From: Agrobacterium salinitolerans
Lineage (GTDB): Bacteria > Pseudomonadota > Alphaproteobacteria > Rhizobiales > Rhizobiaceae
Direction: 5' to 3'
Length of the DNA: 64,000 nt
NCBI RefSeq assembly: GCF_002008225.1
Contig: NZ_MRDH01000006.1
Location: forward strand, 496,001-560,000
A program made the position numbers and the translations under genes. Positions 26,362 through 35,843 of this stretch are shown one piece after another. The notes under the pieces were generated by a model that was not told the DNA's origin, did no database searches, and worked only from the letters and a program-made list of their open reading frames with translations. Every line of letters starts with the position of its first letter. The first letter of the stretch is position 1.

Positions 26362-26832
26362 TTACGCTTGCAGCGCCTCCGGGCCGCCAAGAACCGCACC
26401 GAAATGATGTTTCCATAATCTCGCCCCGAGTTCACCGCTGCGGTCGAGACTGGAGCCCACCGTAAGCCACGGCAACAGCGTGGGATGCAGCCCCGCATCG
26501 AAGAGGGCAAAACCGGCGGCCAGCACGCAGGTATCGGCCTGAATGCCGCAGACCAGCACCCTGTCGAGTTTCAGCGACAGAAGATGGTCGATGACCTCCC
26601 GGGGTGGCGCATAACCGTGTTTGATGAATATGCGATCTGCCGCAACAAGCGACTCGTCGTCCCTGCCCGGTTTCCAGCCGAGTTGCCGCTCAAAGGGTGT
26701 TACGCTTTCGTCATGGCGCTCGACGGTGGCGATACTGGGCATTGTCAGGGCGAGAGCGGATATTTCCGCCACCAGCGCAGCCGGCGGATTGAAGCTCGAC
26801 TGGACGTCGACGATATAGAGCGCCTGTTTCAT
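26362..26832 (-). CDS. Isochorismatase-family cysteine hydrolase
   Basis: It has 156 residues from ATG 26832 with GGAG 8 bases upstream. The catalytic triad of the nicotinamidase/isochorismatase fold is present: D9 (YIVDVQ), K71 (IFIKHGY) and C102 (GIQADTCVLAAG). Shorter than typical nicotinamidase. Substrate cannot be assigned. A longer frame reading into prfB is spurious. It lies just downstream of the prfB terminator. Confidence 0.88.
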   Translation of the reverse strand: MKQALYIVDVQSSFNPPAALVAEISALALTMPSIATVERHDESVTPFERQLGWKPGRDDESLVAADRIFIKHGYAPPREVIDHLLSLKLDRVLVCGIQADTCVLAAGFALFDAGLHPTLLPWLTVGSSLDRSGELGARLWKHHFGAVLGGPEALQA

Positions 26833-26847
26833 GCTTGTTCTCCAACG

Positions 26848-26876
26848 AAAAAACCCTCGCAATGGGTTTGCGAGGG
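26848..26876 (-). terminator. Intrinsic terminator of prfB
   Basis: On the minus strand CCCTCGCAA-ACCCA-TTGCGAGGG followed by TTTTTT. Perfect 9-bp stem with U-run, 30 bases after the prfB stop. Confidence 0.9.
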
Positions 26877-26906
26877 TAATCTTCTTCAATCGACGCACTT
26901 GAAGCG

Positions 26907-28038
26907 TCAGTCGATATCCGCGACTTCCACATCCGCGCCGCCGCTGATGCGGTGCGCGAGAGCGGCTTCCATGAACTCGTTCAGATCGCCGTCCAGCACG
27001 TTGCCGGGTGCAGTGCTTTCCACACCAGTGCGCAGATCCTTGACCAGCTGGTAAGGCTGCAGAACATAGGAACGGATCTGGTGGCCCCAGCCGATATCGG
27101 TCTTGGAAGCGGCCTGCGCATTGGCTGCCTCTTCCCGCTTCTGCAACTCCACCTCGTAGAGGCGGGCGCGCAGCATGTCCCACGCCTTGGCGCGGTTCTT
27201 GTGCTGGGAGCGCTCCTGCTGGCAGGCAACGGCAATACCGGTCGGAATGTGCGTGATCCGCACGGCCGAGTCGGTGGTGTTGACGTGCTGGCCGCCGGCG
27301 CCGGATGAACGATAGGTATCGATGCGGCAATCGCTTTCGTTGACGTCGATCTGGATCGAATCGTCGACCACCGGGTAAACCCAGACGGAAGAGAACGACG
27401 TATGGCGACGCGCATTGCTGTCATAGGGCGAAATACGAACGAGACGATGCACGCCCGATTCCGTCTTCAGCCAGCCGAAGGCATTGTGGCCCTTGACGAG
27501 GATCGTCGCGGACTTGATGCCGGCTTCTTCGCCGTCGTGAACTTCGAGCACCTCGACCTTGAAACCTTCACGGTCGGCCCAGCGGGTATACATGCGCAGC
27601 AGCATGTTGGCCCAATCCTGGCTTTCGGTACCACCGGCGCCGGAATGCACTTCGAGATAGGTATCGTTGGCATCGGCTTCGCCTGACAGCATGGCTTCCA
27701 CCTGACGGCGGTTCGCTTCGCTTCTCAGTGCCTTCAACGCGTCTTCGGCATCCTTGACGATCTCGTCGTCGCCTTCCATCTCGCCGAGTTCGATCAGCTC
27801 GATATTGTCCTTGAGCTGCTGCTCGAGCGCCCTGACGCCATTGATGCTGTCATCCAGCTGCTGGCGCTCGCGCATCAGCTTCTGAGCCTCAGCGGCATCG
27901 TTCCAGAGGGTCGGATCCTCTGCCTTGTTATTCAACCAGTCCAGTCGTCTTATCGCCTGTTCCCAGTCAAAGATGCCTCCTCAGCAGGCTTATGGCCTGC
28001 TTGATTTCGTCGACTACGTTCACGATTTCATTGCGCAT
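26907..28038 (-). CDS. prfB: Peptide chain release factor 2 (programmed +1 frameshift)
   Basis: RF2 recognises UAA/UGA. The gene reads ATG at 28038 for 23 codons ([11 protein letters not shown]...LLRRHL), hits in-frame TGA at 27969-27967, and continues one base forward from 27968 ([15 protein letters not shown]...). The classic signal is complete: AGGAGG as internal Shine-Dalgarno, CAT, then CTTTGAC. The product is 376 residues. The GGQ motif lies at ~248-250 (SGAGGQHVN); the codon-recognition tripeptide reads SPY (~203-205) rather than the SPF of E. coli. Feature coordinates span both parts, join(28038..27970, 27968..26907) on the minus strand. Confidence 0.97.
27967..27981 (-). promoter_or_regulatory. 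prfB +1 frameshift site
   Basis: AGGAGG-CAT-CTT-TGA-C on the minus strand. The purine-rich anti-SD match lies 3 bases before the slippery CTT-TGA, the spacing known to promote +1 slippage in E. coli prfB. Autoregulation by RF2 level is the established role. Confidence 0.95.
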
Positions 28039-28083
28039 TTCGCTGGTTCTTCACCTTCATTGAAACTCGTTGCTCAAATAAAT

Positions 28084-28118
28084 GCGGGGGGCGCGGATGT
28101 AAAGACCCGCGCCCCCGC
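28084..28118 (-). terminator. G/C-rich hairpin after mrcA
   Basis: GGGGGCGCGG / CCGCGCCCCC arms around a 10-base loop, 20 bases beyond the PBP1a stop, followed on the minus strand by GCATTTATTT. Likely terminator separating mrcA from prfB. Confidence 0.7.
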
Positions 28119-28136
28119 CAAACGTCAGGAGTGATA

Positions 28137-30584
28137 TCAATAAAGACCGCCGCCACCGCCGGTGATGGCCTGCTGCGCCTGCGGCGAGGTCTTCAGAATG
28201 TCTTCCTGCGACATGTATCCGTCATCGCCGATGACAGAGAAGGTGGAAGCGGGACCGGTGCCGGGCTTGAAGGCTTCCATGATGGTGTCCGGCTCGCCCT
28301 CGACCGCCGCCATGCCGGTCTTGCGGTTAACGGCGACGAAGTTCATGCCAGCAGGAACGATGAACTTGCTTGGCTCCATGTGCTTGGCCGCATCGGCGAT
28401 GAATTCGCCGAAGATCGGCGCCGACAACGAGCCGCCCGTGCCGCCGCGGCCGAGAGGCGCCGGCGAATCGAAGCCGATATAGAGGCCGGCGACCATGTCC
28501 GGCGTATAACCGACGAACCAGGCGTCCTTTTCATCGTTTGTCGTGCCCGTCTTGCCGGCAACCGGCAGATCGACCTTGATCTTGCCGGCCGCCGTGCCGC
28601 GCTGCACGACGCCTTCCAGCATTGAGGTCGTCTGATAGGCGGTCATCGGGTCGAGAACCTGTTCGCGATTGTCGACGATCACAGGCTCGTCCTGGTTCTG
28701 CCAGCTTGTCGCGTTGCAGCCTTCGCAGGCGCGTTCCTCATGCCGGAAGATCGTCTTGCCGTAGCGGTCCTGAATACGGTCGATCAGCGTCGGTTTGATC
28801 TGCTTGCCGCCATTGGCGAGAACCGAATAGGCAGAGACCATACGCATGACGGTTGTTTCACCGGAACCGAGCGACATGGCCAGAAGCGGCGGCATCTTGT
28901 CGTAGATGCCGAAACGTTCCGCATATTCCGCGACCAGATTCATGCCCATGTCCTGCGCCAGACGCACGGTCATGAGATTGCGGGATTTCTCGATGCCGAG
29001 ACGCAGGGTCGACGGACCCGCAGATCCTCCGCCGTAATTCTGCGGCTTCCAGACCTGACCGCCGGAAACGACCTCAATCGGCGCATCGAGTATGACCGAT
29101 GCCGGCGTATAACCATTGTCGAGCGCCGCCGCATAGATGAACGGCTTGAAGGAGGAACCCGGCTGGCGCATCGCCTGCGTCGAGCGGTTAAATTCCGACT
29201 GCGCATAGGAGAAGCCGCCGACCATGGCCAGAACACGTCCGGTATGCGGATCCATCACCACCATGCCGCCCTGCACTTTCGGCGGTTGGCGCAGGCGATA
29301 TTCATTACCGGACTTGGCAAGCGGCTGCGCATAAATCACGTCGCCGACGGCCAGAACGCCGACCGGGGACTTGGTGGTCGCCTTTTTACCCGTCGCGTCG
29401 CGAAAGGCCCAGCGCATATTTTCTGCGGCGATATGGCCACGCGTACGCTTGTCGCCCTCTTCCGTTTCCGCATCCGCCTGCACGCCTATATCGACTCCAT
29501 CGGCCGCAACCGCGAGGACCACGGCGATTTTCCACTCCGGAACGTCGCGCAAACCCTTGACCTTGGCGAGCGCCGCCGTCCAGTCGCCCGTTGTATCGAT
29601 CTGCTCTACGGGGCCGCGAAAACCGCGACGCTCGTCATATTGAACCAGACCGTCCTGGAGAGCCTTGCGCGCCTCCATCTGGATCTGCGGATCGAACGAG
29701 GTACGGACCGATAGCCCGCCTTCGAGAAGCGCTTCCTCGCCGTATTTCTCGACGATTTGGCGGCGGACTTCCTCGGCAAAATAATCGGATGCGAAAATAT
29801 GGGCGCCGCCGCGACGCAGATTGACGCCAAGCGGCTGCTTTTTGGCGTCCGTCGCGTCGTCCACAGTGATATAGCCATTCTCGGCCATACGGTCGATCAC
29901 CCAGTTACGACGCTCGAGAGCAGCCTTTTCGCGACGGATCGGGTGGTAGTTGGCCGGGCCCTTCGGCAGCGACGCGAGATAGGCGGTTTCCGCAATCGTC
30001 AGTTCCGTCACCGACTTGTTGAAATAGGTGAGCGCCGCACCGGCAATGCCGTAGGAGTTCAGGCCGAAGAAAATCTCGTTGAGATAAAGCTCGAGAATCT
30101 TGTCCTTGGAATAGGTCTGCTCGATGCGGAAGGACAGAATGGCTTCCTTGAGCTTGCGGTCGATGGTCTGGTCGTTGGTCAGAAGGAAGTTCTTCGCCAC
30201 CTGTTGGGTGATGGTGGAGGCGCCGACCGGACGGCGGCCGGAGCCGAGATTCTGGATGTTGACGAGAATGGCGCGGCCGAGGCCGAAGACATCCACACCC
30301 GGATGATTGTAGAAATTCTTGTCTTCCGCCGAAAGGAAAGCGGCCTTCACGCGGTCGGGAATGGCCTGAATCGGCAGGAAAAGGCGTTTTTCATGCGCAT
30401 ATTCCGCCATCAGCGCGCCGTTGCCGGCATGCACGCGGGTCGTCACCGGCGGCTCATAGGTGCTCAGAACTGCGTAATCCGGCAGGTCCTTTGTCACGCC
30501 GTGCAAATAAATTGCACCGGCGGCGGCTGCGCACAGAAAAAGCACGCTGGCCAAGCCGAAAAAATATCCAATCAGTCTGATCAT
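28137..30584 (-). CDS. mrcA: Bifunctional penicillin-binding protein 1A
   Basis: Class A PBP polymerising and cross-linking peptidoglycan. It has 815 residues: one membrane helix (~5-27); a GT51 transglycosylase with catalytic E87 in AEDKNFYNHPGVD and GASTITQQVAKN; an inserted OB-like region (~330-430); and a transpeptidase with S477-SF-K480, SRN (534-536) and KTG (678-680). A Gly-rich C-terminus ends GGGGGLY. In Agrobacterium PBP1a is reported as the essential class A PBP for unipolar growth, which fits its proximity to gpr and amiC. The start ATG at 30584 precedes the membrane anchor directly. Confidence 0.96.
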   Translation of the reverse strand: MIRLIGYFFGLASVLFLCAAAAGAIYLHGVTKDLPDYAVLSTYEPPVTTRVHAGNGALMAEYAHEKRLFLPIQAIPDRVKAAFLSAEDKNFYNHPGVDVFGLGRAILVNIQNLGSGRRPVGASTITQQVAKNFLLTNDQTIDRKLKEAILSFRIEQTYSKDKILELYLNEIFFGLNSYGIAGAALTYFNKSVTELTIAETAYLASLPKGPANYHPIRREKAALERRNWVIDRMAENGYITVDDATDAKKQPLGVNLRRGGAHIFASDYFAEEVRRQIVEKYGEEALLEGGLSVRTSFDPQIQMEARKALQDGLVQYDERRGFRGPVEQIDTTGDWTAALAKVKGLRDVPEWKIAVVLAVAADGVDIGVQADAETEEGDKRTRGHIAAENMRWAFRDATGKKATTKSPVGVLAVGDVIYAQPLAKSGNEYRLRQPPKVQGGMVVMDPHTGRVLAMVGGFSYAQSEFNRSTQAMRQPGSSFKPFIYAAALDNGYTPASVILDAPIEVVSGGQVWKPQNYGGGSAGPSTLRLGIEKSRNLMTVRLAQDMGMNLVAEYAERFGIYDKMPPLLAMSLGSGETTVMRMVSAYSVLANGGKQIKPTLIDRIQDRYGKTIFRHEERACEGCNATSWQNQDEPVIVDNREQVLDPMTAYQTTSMLEGVVQRGTAAGKIKVDLPVAGKTGTTNDEKDAWFVGYTPDMVAGLYIGFDSPAPLGRGGTGGSLSAPIFGEFIADAAKHMEPSKFIVPAGMNFVAVNRKTGMAAVEGEPDTIMEAFKPGTGPASTFSVIGDDGYMSQEDILKTSPQAQQAITGGGGGLY

Positions 30585-30911
30585 ACTAAGCTACCGATAA
30601 TTCGAATCGTAACCATCAACGCCCGACGATATACGGGCGCATCCTTGCATATCGCGTGCCGTTTTGCACACCATACCTTCTATGACAAGCCGGATACGGC
30701 AGCATTCGCTGATATGTTACCGGGCGGCAGTCCGCAATCGCGCTCAGGACGCTTTGCAGATTGCCACCGAATCCGCATTCCGAGTAACGCGGCGAATGTG
30801 AGTAAAATAGGGCTTCGCCTTCGCAATCGTCCGCAAGACCCAAGAATTGAACAGGTTTTCAGCGGTCAATGGCAGGTCTGCAACAGCATTGCCGCTTCGC
30901 AGGCAGCCCTC
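30585..30911. other. Intergenic region between amiC and mrcA
   Basis: 327 bases with no supported gene; the frames present have no ribosome-binding site or recognisable product. The region must carry the mrcA promoter and the amiC transcript end. No clear terminator hairpin was seen. Confidence 0.5.
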
Positions 30912-32180
30912 TCAGCCGCCATTTGCCATGGCCTTGGCGCGGTATCGCCCAATGGCGGTTGCGAGCGTATCGGCCACCTTCTTGCGCCACTCCCCATCGA
31001 GAAGCAGCTTTTCGTCTTCCGGATTGGAGAGGAAACCGAGTTCCAGCAGCACCGACGGCACATCATGGGCGCGCAACACCATGAAACCGGCGTAACGGTG
31101 CGGGTTGTTGATGAGCCCCACCTGCCCCTCGAAGGAGGAGACGATGTTTTCGGCCAGCGTCACAGAAAAGGCCTGGGTTTCGCGGCGGGTGAAATCGAGA
31201 AGAATATCGGCGACCTCAGGCGGCTCGCTGGAGGCGGCAACACCCGCGATCTGGTCGGACTTGTTTTCGCGCTCCGCCAGTTCCTGCGCCTGCCGGTCCG
31301 ACGCCCGGTCCGACAACGTATAGACCGTCGCGCCACGGATGCCCTTTTGTCTCAACGTATCCGCATGAAGGGAAATAAAGAGATTGGCGTTGTTCTGACG
31401 GGCGATGGTCACCCGTTCGGACAAGGCGAGAAAAGTATCGGAATCGCGCGTGAGGAACGCCTTTATACCAGGTTCGCGGTTCAACCGCTCGGCAAGTTCC
31501 TTGGCGAAAGTCAGCGTGATGACCTTTTCCTCGGTACCGGTAGTGCCGCCGCTGGCGCCCGCATCGATGCCGCCATGGCCGGCATCGACCGCGATGACGA
31601 ATTCCGCCGGCCGCGACGTCTTGCCGTCGGGCGTGATCGCTGCAGTTGTCACCGGCGCTGGTGTCCGCCACTGCTGATGCTTCACCAGCTCCGCGAACTT
31701 GCCCTTGGTGGTGATTTCCGTATCGAGCACGAAATGGAAAGATTGGCCTCCATCAGCTTTCTTGGTTTCGGCAACCGCCACCTGAACCGGCTTTTTCGCC
31801 GTCAGCACGATCCGGGCGCTGTTCTGCCCCATGGTGCCGAAACGGATATCCGAAAAAAGACCGGTCGGCTTCAGGTCGGATGCGGGGAAGCTGAAATTCA
31901 CCGCCGGAAAGTCCACAACGATGCGGGCGGGCGAATCGAGATAGTGAACATCGAATTCCGGCTCCTCGGCGAAGTCTAGAACGATGCGCGTGCGCGCCTC
32001 ATCGCCGATGATCCGCGCCTGATGGACAACGAGCGGCTCCACGGCATGGGCCGACTGCGCGACGGAGAAAGAAGCGGCGACGGAAAATGCCAGAGCCGAC
32101 GCAAGCCGCGCGATTCGCGCGCCAAGCCGCCCTCTCCCACAGAATATCGCTGCGTTGCGCGTGAAATTCATGGCCTTCAA
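30912..32180 (-). CDS. amiC: N-acetylmuramoyl-L-alanine amidase (AmiC type)
   Basis: Periplasmic amidase that splits septal peptidoglycan. 422 residues: signal peptide ending AQSAHA near residue 46; an N-terminal AMIN domain (VVHQARIIGDEARTRIVLDF...); and a C-terminal Amidase_3 domain with zinc-ligand motifs AVDAGHGGIDAGA, LFISLHAD and VLLELGFLSN. Start is TTG 32180 or ATG 32171, neither with a perfect ribosome-binding site. Located immediately upstream of mrcA in the same direction, so wall hydrolysis and synthesis genes are clustered. Confidence 0.94.
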   Translation of the reverse strand: MKAMNFTRNAAIFCGRGRLGARIARLASALAFSVAASFSVAQSAHAVEPLVVHQARIIGDEARTRIVLDFAEEPEFDVHYLDSPARIVVDFPAVNFSFPASDLKPTGLFSDIRFGTMGQNSARIVLTAKKPVQVAVAETKKADGGQSFHFVLDTEITTKGKFAELVKHQQWRTPAPVTTAAITPDGKTSRPAEFVIAVDAGHGGIDAGASGGTTGTEEKVITLTFAKELAERLNREPGIKAFLTRDSDTFLALSERVTIARQNNANLFISLHADTLRQKGIRGATVYTLSDRASDRQAQELAERENKSDQIAGVAASSEPPEVADILLDFTRRETQAFSVTLAENIVSSFEGQVGLINNPHRYAGFMVLRAHDVPSVLLELGFLSNPEDEKLLLDGEWRKKVADTLATAIGRYRAKAMANGG

Positions 32181-32816
32181 GAAATTCCGTATTTCAGTTA
32201 TTTTCGATAAACGGCAAGGAAAAACGCCGGTAACAGCGCCATTTCAACCACGCCGTACGATAGTTTGCGCGTTTGCGCCCCACAATCGCAGGCCTTGGTG
32301 AACCAATTGTTAACCCGGAAATTCCACCAATAATATGGCATATTTAGCCAGCCTATTGCTATTGTGACAGAGAAAACATACAACACGGATGAGGGTTAAA
32401 AGTGTTGACGGGATAGATGCCCGCCGGCTGCCAATCGAAAAAGACGCTGGCGCTGCAAATCGGGCAATCATCTGCCGTCGTTACATTTATCCTGAAACTC
32501 GATCAATTCCGGCCGTGGCCGGAGACCTACCCGGTGGCGCTGCCACCGCCGCTCTGAGGAGAGCAAATTCATCGGATCCCAAGGGGTCTATATATTATTG
32601 TCGTTCCGCCTGGCCAATGATGTCGCAGCAGTTTTCACATGAACCGGATACCAGGAGCAGGCCAAGCGCCTCGCCGTCGGTCCGGATGCTGCCAGTTTAC
32701 GGACGCCCGGCAGGAGACTTCATTTCCGGCACATCCTTGCACTCATATGAAAGGCTCGTCCGTGTGGCGGGCCTGTTCTCGTATAAAACAAGGCTGCGCC
32801 GAGGAGCACAGCTTAC
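32181..32816 (+). promoter_or_regulatory. Long rne upstream region with candidate promoter
   Basis: 636 gene-free bases between the divergent amiC and rne. A candidate promoter is TTGTTA (32307-32312), 17-base spacer, ATAATA (32330-32335), which would give a leader of about 470 bases. A hairpin CGGTGGC-GCT-GCCACCG lies at 32532-32548 and an isolated TATATATTATT run at ~32590-32600. RNase E genes commonly have long 5' leaders through which the enzyme limits its own mRNA; that role is inferred here. Confidence 0.5.
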
Positions 32817-35705
32817 ATGGCAGACAAAATGCTTATCGACGCCTCCCACGAAGAGGAGACACGCGTAGTCGTTGTCCGTGGGAACCGGATCGAGGAATTC
32901 GATTTCGAATCGGAGCACAAGAAACAGATCCGCGGCAATATCTATCTTGCCAAGGTCACCCGCGTTGAGCCCTCGCTTCAGGCGGCCTTCGTCGATTACG
33001 GTGGAAATCGCCACGGCTTTCTCGCCTTTGCGGAAATACACCCGGATTATTACCAGATCCCGCTCGCTGACCGACAGGCCCTGCTGAAAGCAGAAGCCGA
33101 GGATCATCGCCGCAGCGACGATTTCGAATCTGCAGACGCCCCCGAGCCCGGTGCGCCCATGATCGACCTTTCGCAGGTGGATCAGCCGGATGTCGGCATT
33201 GTTTCCGCAAGCGAAACCACCGAGACCGTTGTCACGGAAGAAGCTGCACCCGTTGTGGAAGCGGTTACCGAAGAAGCAGCCGTCGAGGTCGTCGCGGAAG
33301 AAACACCCGCTGAGGAAGAAAAGCCGAAGAAACGCACCCGCCGCCCCCGCGCCAAGAAGAAGACGGCGGAAGAAGAAGCCGCTGCGGCCGAGGCCGCCGA
33401 AGCGTCTTCCGAAGACGAGGGCAGCACCGGCGGCGAAATGGCCGCCATGGTCGATACCGACACGATTTCCGAGGAAGTCGAGGGTCTTCGCCGTGGCAAT
33501 GACGACGATGACGACGACGATGACGATCATCACGAGAAGGAAGTGATCGAATCCGTCGGCGCCGAAGACGCCATGGAAGAGGTTCCGGACCGCGTCGCCC
33601 GCAAGCCGCGCAAGCAGTATCGCATCCAGGAAGTCATCAAGCGCCGTCAGATTCTTCTTGTGCAGGTTGCCAAGGAAGAACGCGGCAACAAGGGTGCGGC
33701 GCTGACCACTTACCTGTCGCTTGCCGGCCGTTACTCCGTTCTGATGCCGAATACGGCGCGTGGCGGCGGTATTTCCCGCAAGATCACCCAGCCGGCCGAC
33801 CGCAAGCGCCTGAAGGAAATCGCGCGCGATCTGGACGTGCCGCAGGGCATGGGCGTCATCCTGCGCACCGCCGGCGCCAACCGCACCCGCGTCGAAATCA
33901 AGCGCGACTTCGAATATCTGATGCGTCTGTGGGAAAATGTCCGCACGCTGACGCTGAACTCCACGGCCCCCTGCCTCGTTTACGAGGAAGGCTCGCTGAT
34001 CAAGCGCTCGATCCGCGATCTCTACAACAAGGATATCGGCGAGATCATCGTTTCGGGCGAAGAAGGCTATCGTGAAGCGAAAGACTTCATGAAGATGCTG
34101 ATGCCGAGCCACGCCAAGGTGGTTCAGCCTTACCGCGACATTCACCCGATCTTCTCGCGCTCCGGTATCGAGGCCCAGCTCGACCGCATGCTGCAGCCGC
34201 AGGTGACGCTGAAGTCGGGCGGTTACCTCATCATCAACCAGACGGAAGCGCTGGTTTCCATCGACGTCAACTCAGGCCGTTCGACCCGCGAGCATTCCAT
34301 CGAGGAAACCGCGCTGACGACGAACCTCGAGGCGGCGGAAGAAGTGGCGCGCCAGCTTCGCCTGCGCGACCTTGCCGGTCTTGTCGTCATCGACTTCATC
34401 GACATGGAAGAAAAGCGCAACAACCGCGCTGTCGAGAAGAAGCTCAAGGATTGCCTGAAGAACGACCGGGCACGCATCCAGGTCGGCCGCATCTCGCATT
34501 TCGGCCTTCTGGAAATGTCGCGCCAGCGCATCCGCGCTTCGGTGCTGGAATCGACCACGCAGGTCTGCCAACATTGCGGCGGCACGGGCCATGTGCGCTC
34601 CGAATCTTCCATCGCGCTGCATGTTCTGCGCGGCGTCGAGGAATATCTGCTGCGCAACACCACCCACAACATCACTGTGCGCTGCACGCCGGAAACGGCG
34701 CTTTACCTGCTCAACCACAAGCGCGGCACGATCGTCGATTATGAAGGCCGCTTCGGTGTGTCCATCATCATCGCTGCCGACGCCGGTGTCGGTGCGCAGC
34801 ATTTCGCCATCGATCGCGGTGAAGCCGTCGAAAATCCTGTGAAGATCGAAAGCCTCATCCAGATGCTGCCGAACTTCGTCGAAGAGGAAGACGATTTCGT
34901 CGCAGAGGTGGAAGAGGACGAAGACGAGGAAGAAATCGTCAAGGCCCAGCCCTCCGAGCCGCGCCAGCAGCAGGGCGACAATGGCGAGGAAGGCAAGCGC
35001 AAGCGCAAGCGCCGCCGCCGTCGTCGCGGTAAGGGCGGTCAGAACGACCAGAACGGCGCGCTTGACGCCCAGTCCGAAGGCGACGATGCCGAAGGTGACG
35101 ACGACGGCGTCGAAACCGATGAGGCCGATGCTGAAAACGAAAATGGTACAGCGGAAGCACTGACGTCCGATGAGGATGGCAAGCGCAAGCGCCGCCGTCG
35201 CGGCAAGCGTGGCGGCCGCCGCAACCGTGCGGAAGACGAGGCACTCGACGCCGCGGACGCCGAATCCGGCGAGGAAGGCGAAAGCGAAGAGGTTTCCGCC
35301 GAAGCATCCGTGAATGAAGAACCGACCGCCGCCGAAGTGGTGGAAGGTGTGGTTACCGACGTCGTTGAGGTTGAAGCACCGAAAAAGCCGCGCCGCACCC
35401 GCAAGGCGAAAGTAAAGACTGAAACCGAAGAAGCACCGAAGGCAGAAGCCGTTGAAACGGTAGAGCCGGTGATCGTCAAGGAAACCGTTGTCGACGTCGC
35501 CATCGAAGAAGCAGGTGAAGCCTCGGCCGATCTCGCTCCGGAAGCGGAAACAACGGCGAACGAAGAAAAGGTCCGCGCGAACCGAGGCAGTAATGTCTCG
35601 CATTCGGAGCCGGTGGTGACCTCTTCCGGCTCACCCGCAACGCCTGAAGGCGATGAACCAAAGCCGCGCAAGGGCGGCTGGTGGCAGCGCAAAGGCTTCT
35701 TCTGA
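32817..35705 (+). CDS. rne: Ribonuclease E
   Basis: Endoribonuclease of the RNA degradosome. It has 962 residues. An N-terminal S1 domain (~35-95 and ~265-310) is split by a ~165-residue low-complexity insert rich in Glu/Asp/Ala with a KKRTRRPRAKKK patch. The catalytic core has D483 (SIDVNSG) and D526 (VVIDFIDM), 43 apart as in E. coli. The Zn-link is C584-x2-C587 (CQHCGGTGH). The disordered C-terminal half has two Arg/Lys tracts (KRKRKRRRRRRGKGG; KRKRRRRGKRGGRR), long acidic stretches and the terminal WWQRKGFF. GAGGAG precedes the ATG. Followed by a strong terminator. Confidence 0.96.
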   Translation: MADKMLIDASHEEETRVVVVRGNRIEEFDFESEHKKQIRGNIYLAKVTRVEPSLQAAFVDYGGNRHGFLAFAEIHPDYYQIPLADRQALLKAEAEDHRRSDDFESADAPEPGAPMIDLSQVDQPDVGIVSASETTETVVTEEAAPVVEAVTEEAAVEVVAEETPAEEEKPKKRTRRPRAKKKTAEEEAAAAEAAEASSEDEGSTGGEMAAMVDTDTISEEVEGLRRGNDDDDDDDDDHHEKEVIESVGAEDAMEEVPDRVARKPRKQYRIQEVIKRRQILLVQVAKEERGNKGAALTTYLSLAGRYSVLMPNTARGGGISRKITQPADRKRLKEIARDLDVPQGMGVILRTAGANRTRVEIKRDFEYLMRLWENVRTLTLNSTAPCLVYEEGSLIKRSIRDLYNKDIGEIIVSGEEGYREAKDFMKMLMPSHAKVVQPYRDIHPIFSRSGIEAQLDRMLQPQVTLKSGGYLIINQTEALVSIDVNSGRSTREHSIEETALTTNLEAAEEVARQLRLRDLAGLVVIDFIDMEEKRNNRAVEKKLKDCLKNDRARIQVGRISHFGLLEMSRQRIRASVLESTTQVCQHCGGTGHVRSESSIALHVLRGVEEYLLRNTTHNITVRCTPETALYLLNHKRGTIVDYEGRFGVSIIIAADAGVGAQHFAIDRGEAVENPVKIESLIQMLPNFVEEEDDFVAEVEEDEDEEEIVKAQPSEPRQQQGDNGEEGKRKRKRRRRRRGKGGQNDQNGALDAQSEGDDAEGDDDGVETDEADAENENGTAEALTSDEDGKRKRRRRGKRGGRRNRAEDEALDAADAESGEEGESEEVSAEASVNEEPTAAEVVEGVVTDVVEVEAPKKPRRTRKAKVKTETEEAPKAEAVETVEPVIVKETVVDVAIEEAGEASADLAPEAETTANEEKVRANRGSNVSHSEPVVTSSGSPATPEGDEPKPRKGGWWQRKGFF

Positions 35706-35729
35706 GAGAAAGCCACATCTTGGATAAAA

Positions 35730-35764
35730 GACGCCCGTAACGATGTTGCGGGCGTTTTCTTTTA
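35730..35764 (+). terminator. Intrinsic terminator of rne
   Basis: ACGCCCG...CGGGCGT stem extended by AAC/GTT, followed by TTTTCTTTTA on the plus strand, 25 bases after the rne stop. Convincing Rho-independent terminator. Confidence 0.9.
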
Positions 35765-35843
35765 TCGGTGCAAAGAACTTTTTTTCGAACCGCTCACAAT
35801 TCCTGCGACAGGCACGGGATGAGGAATGGGAAAGGTCGACCGG

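Noticed and set aside
26833-27330. N-terminal extension of the isochorismatase-family gene into prfB
   Set aside because: The extension is in the wrong frame of prfB and crosses the prfB terminator; a good ribosome-binding site precedes 26832.
27967-28038. Apparent frameshift or pseudogene at the start of prfB
   Set aside because: The break is the conserved programmed +1 site, not a mutation.
30616-30843. 75-codon minus-strand frame between mrcA and amiC
   Set aside because: No ribosome-binding site, no recognisable product, and codon pattern unlike the neighbours.
32697-34145. 482-codon minus-strand frame opposite rne
   Set aside because: Antisense shadow; rne has intact catalytic residues on the plus strand.
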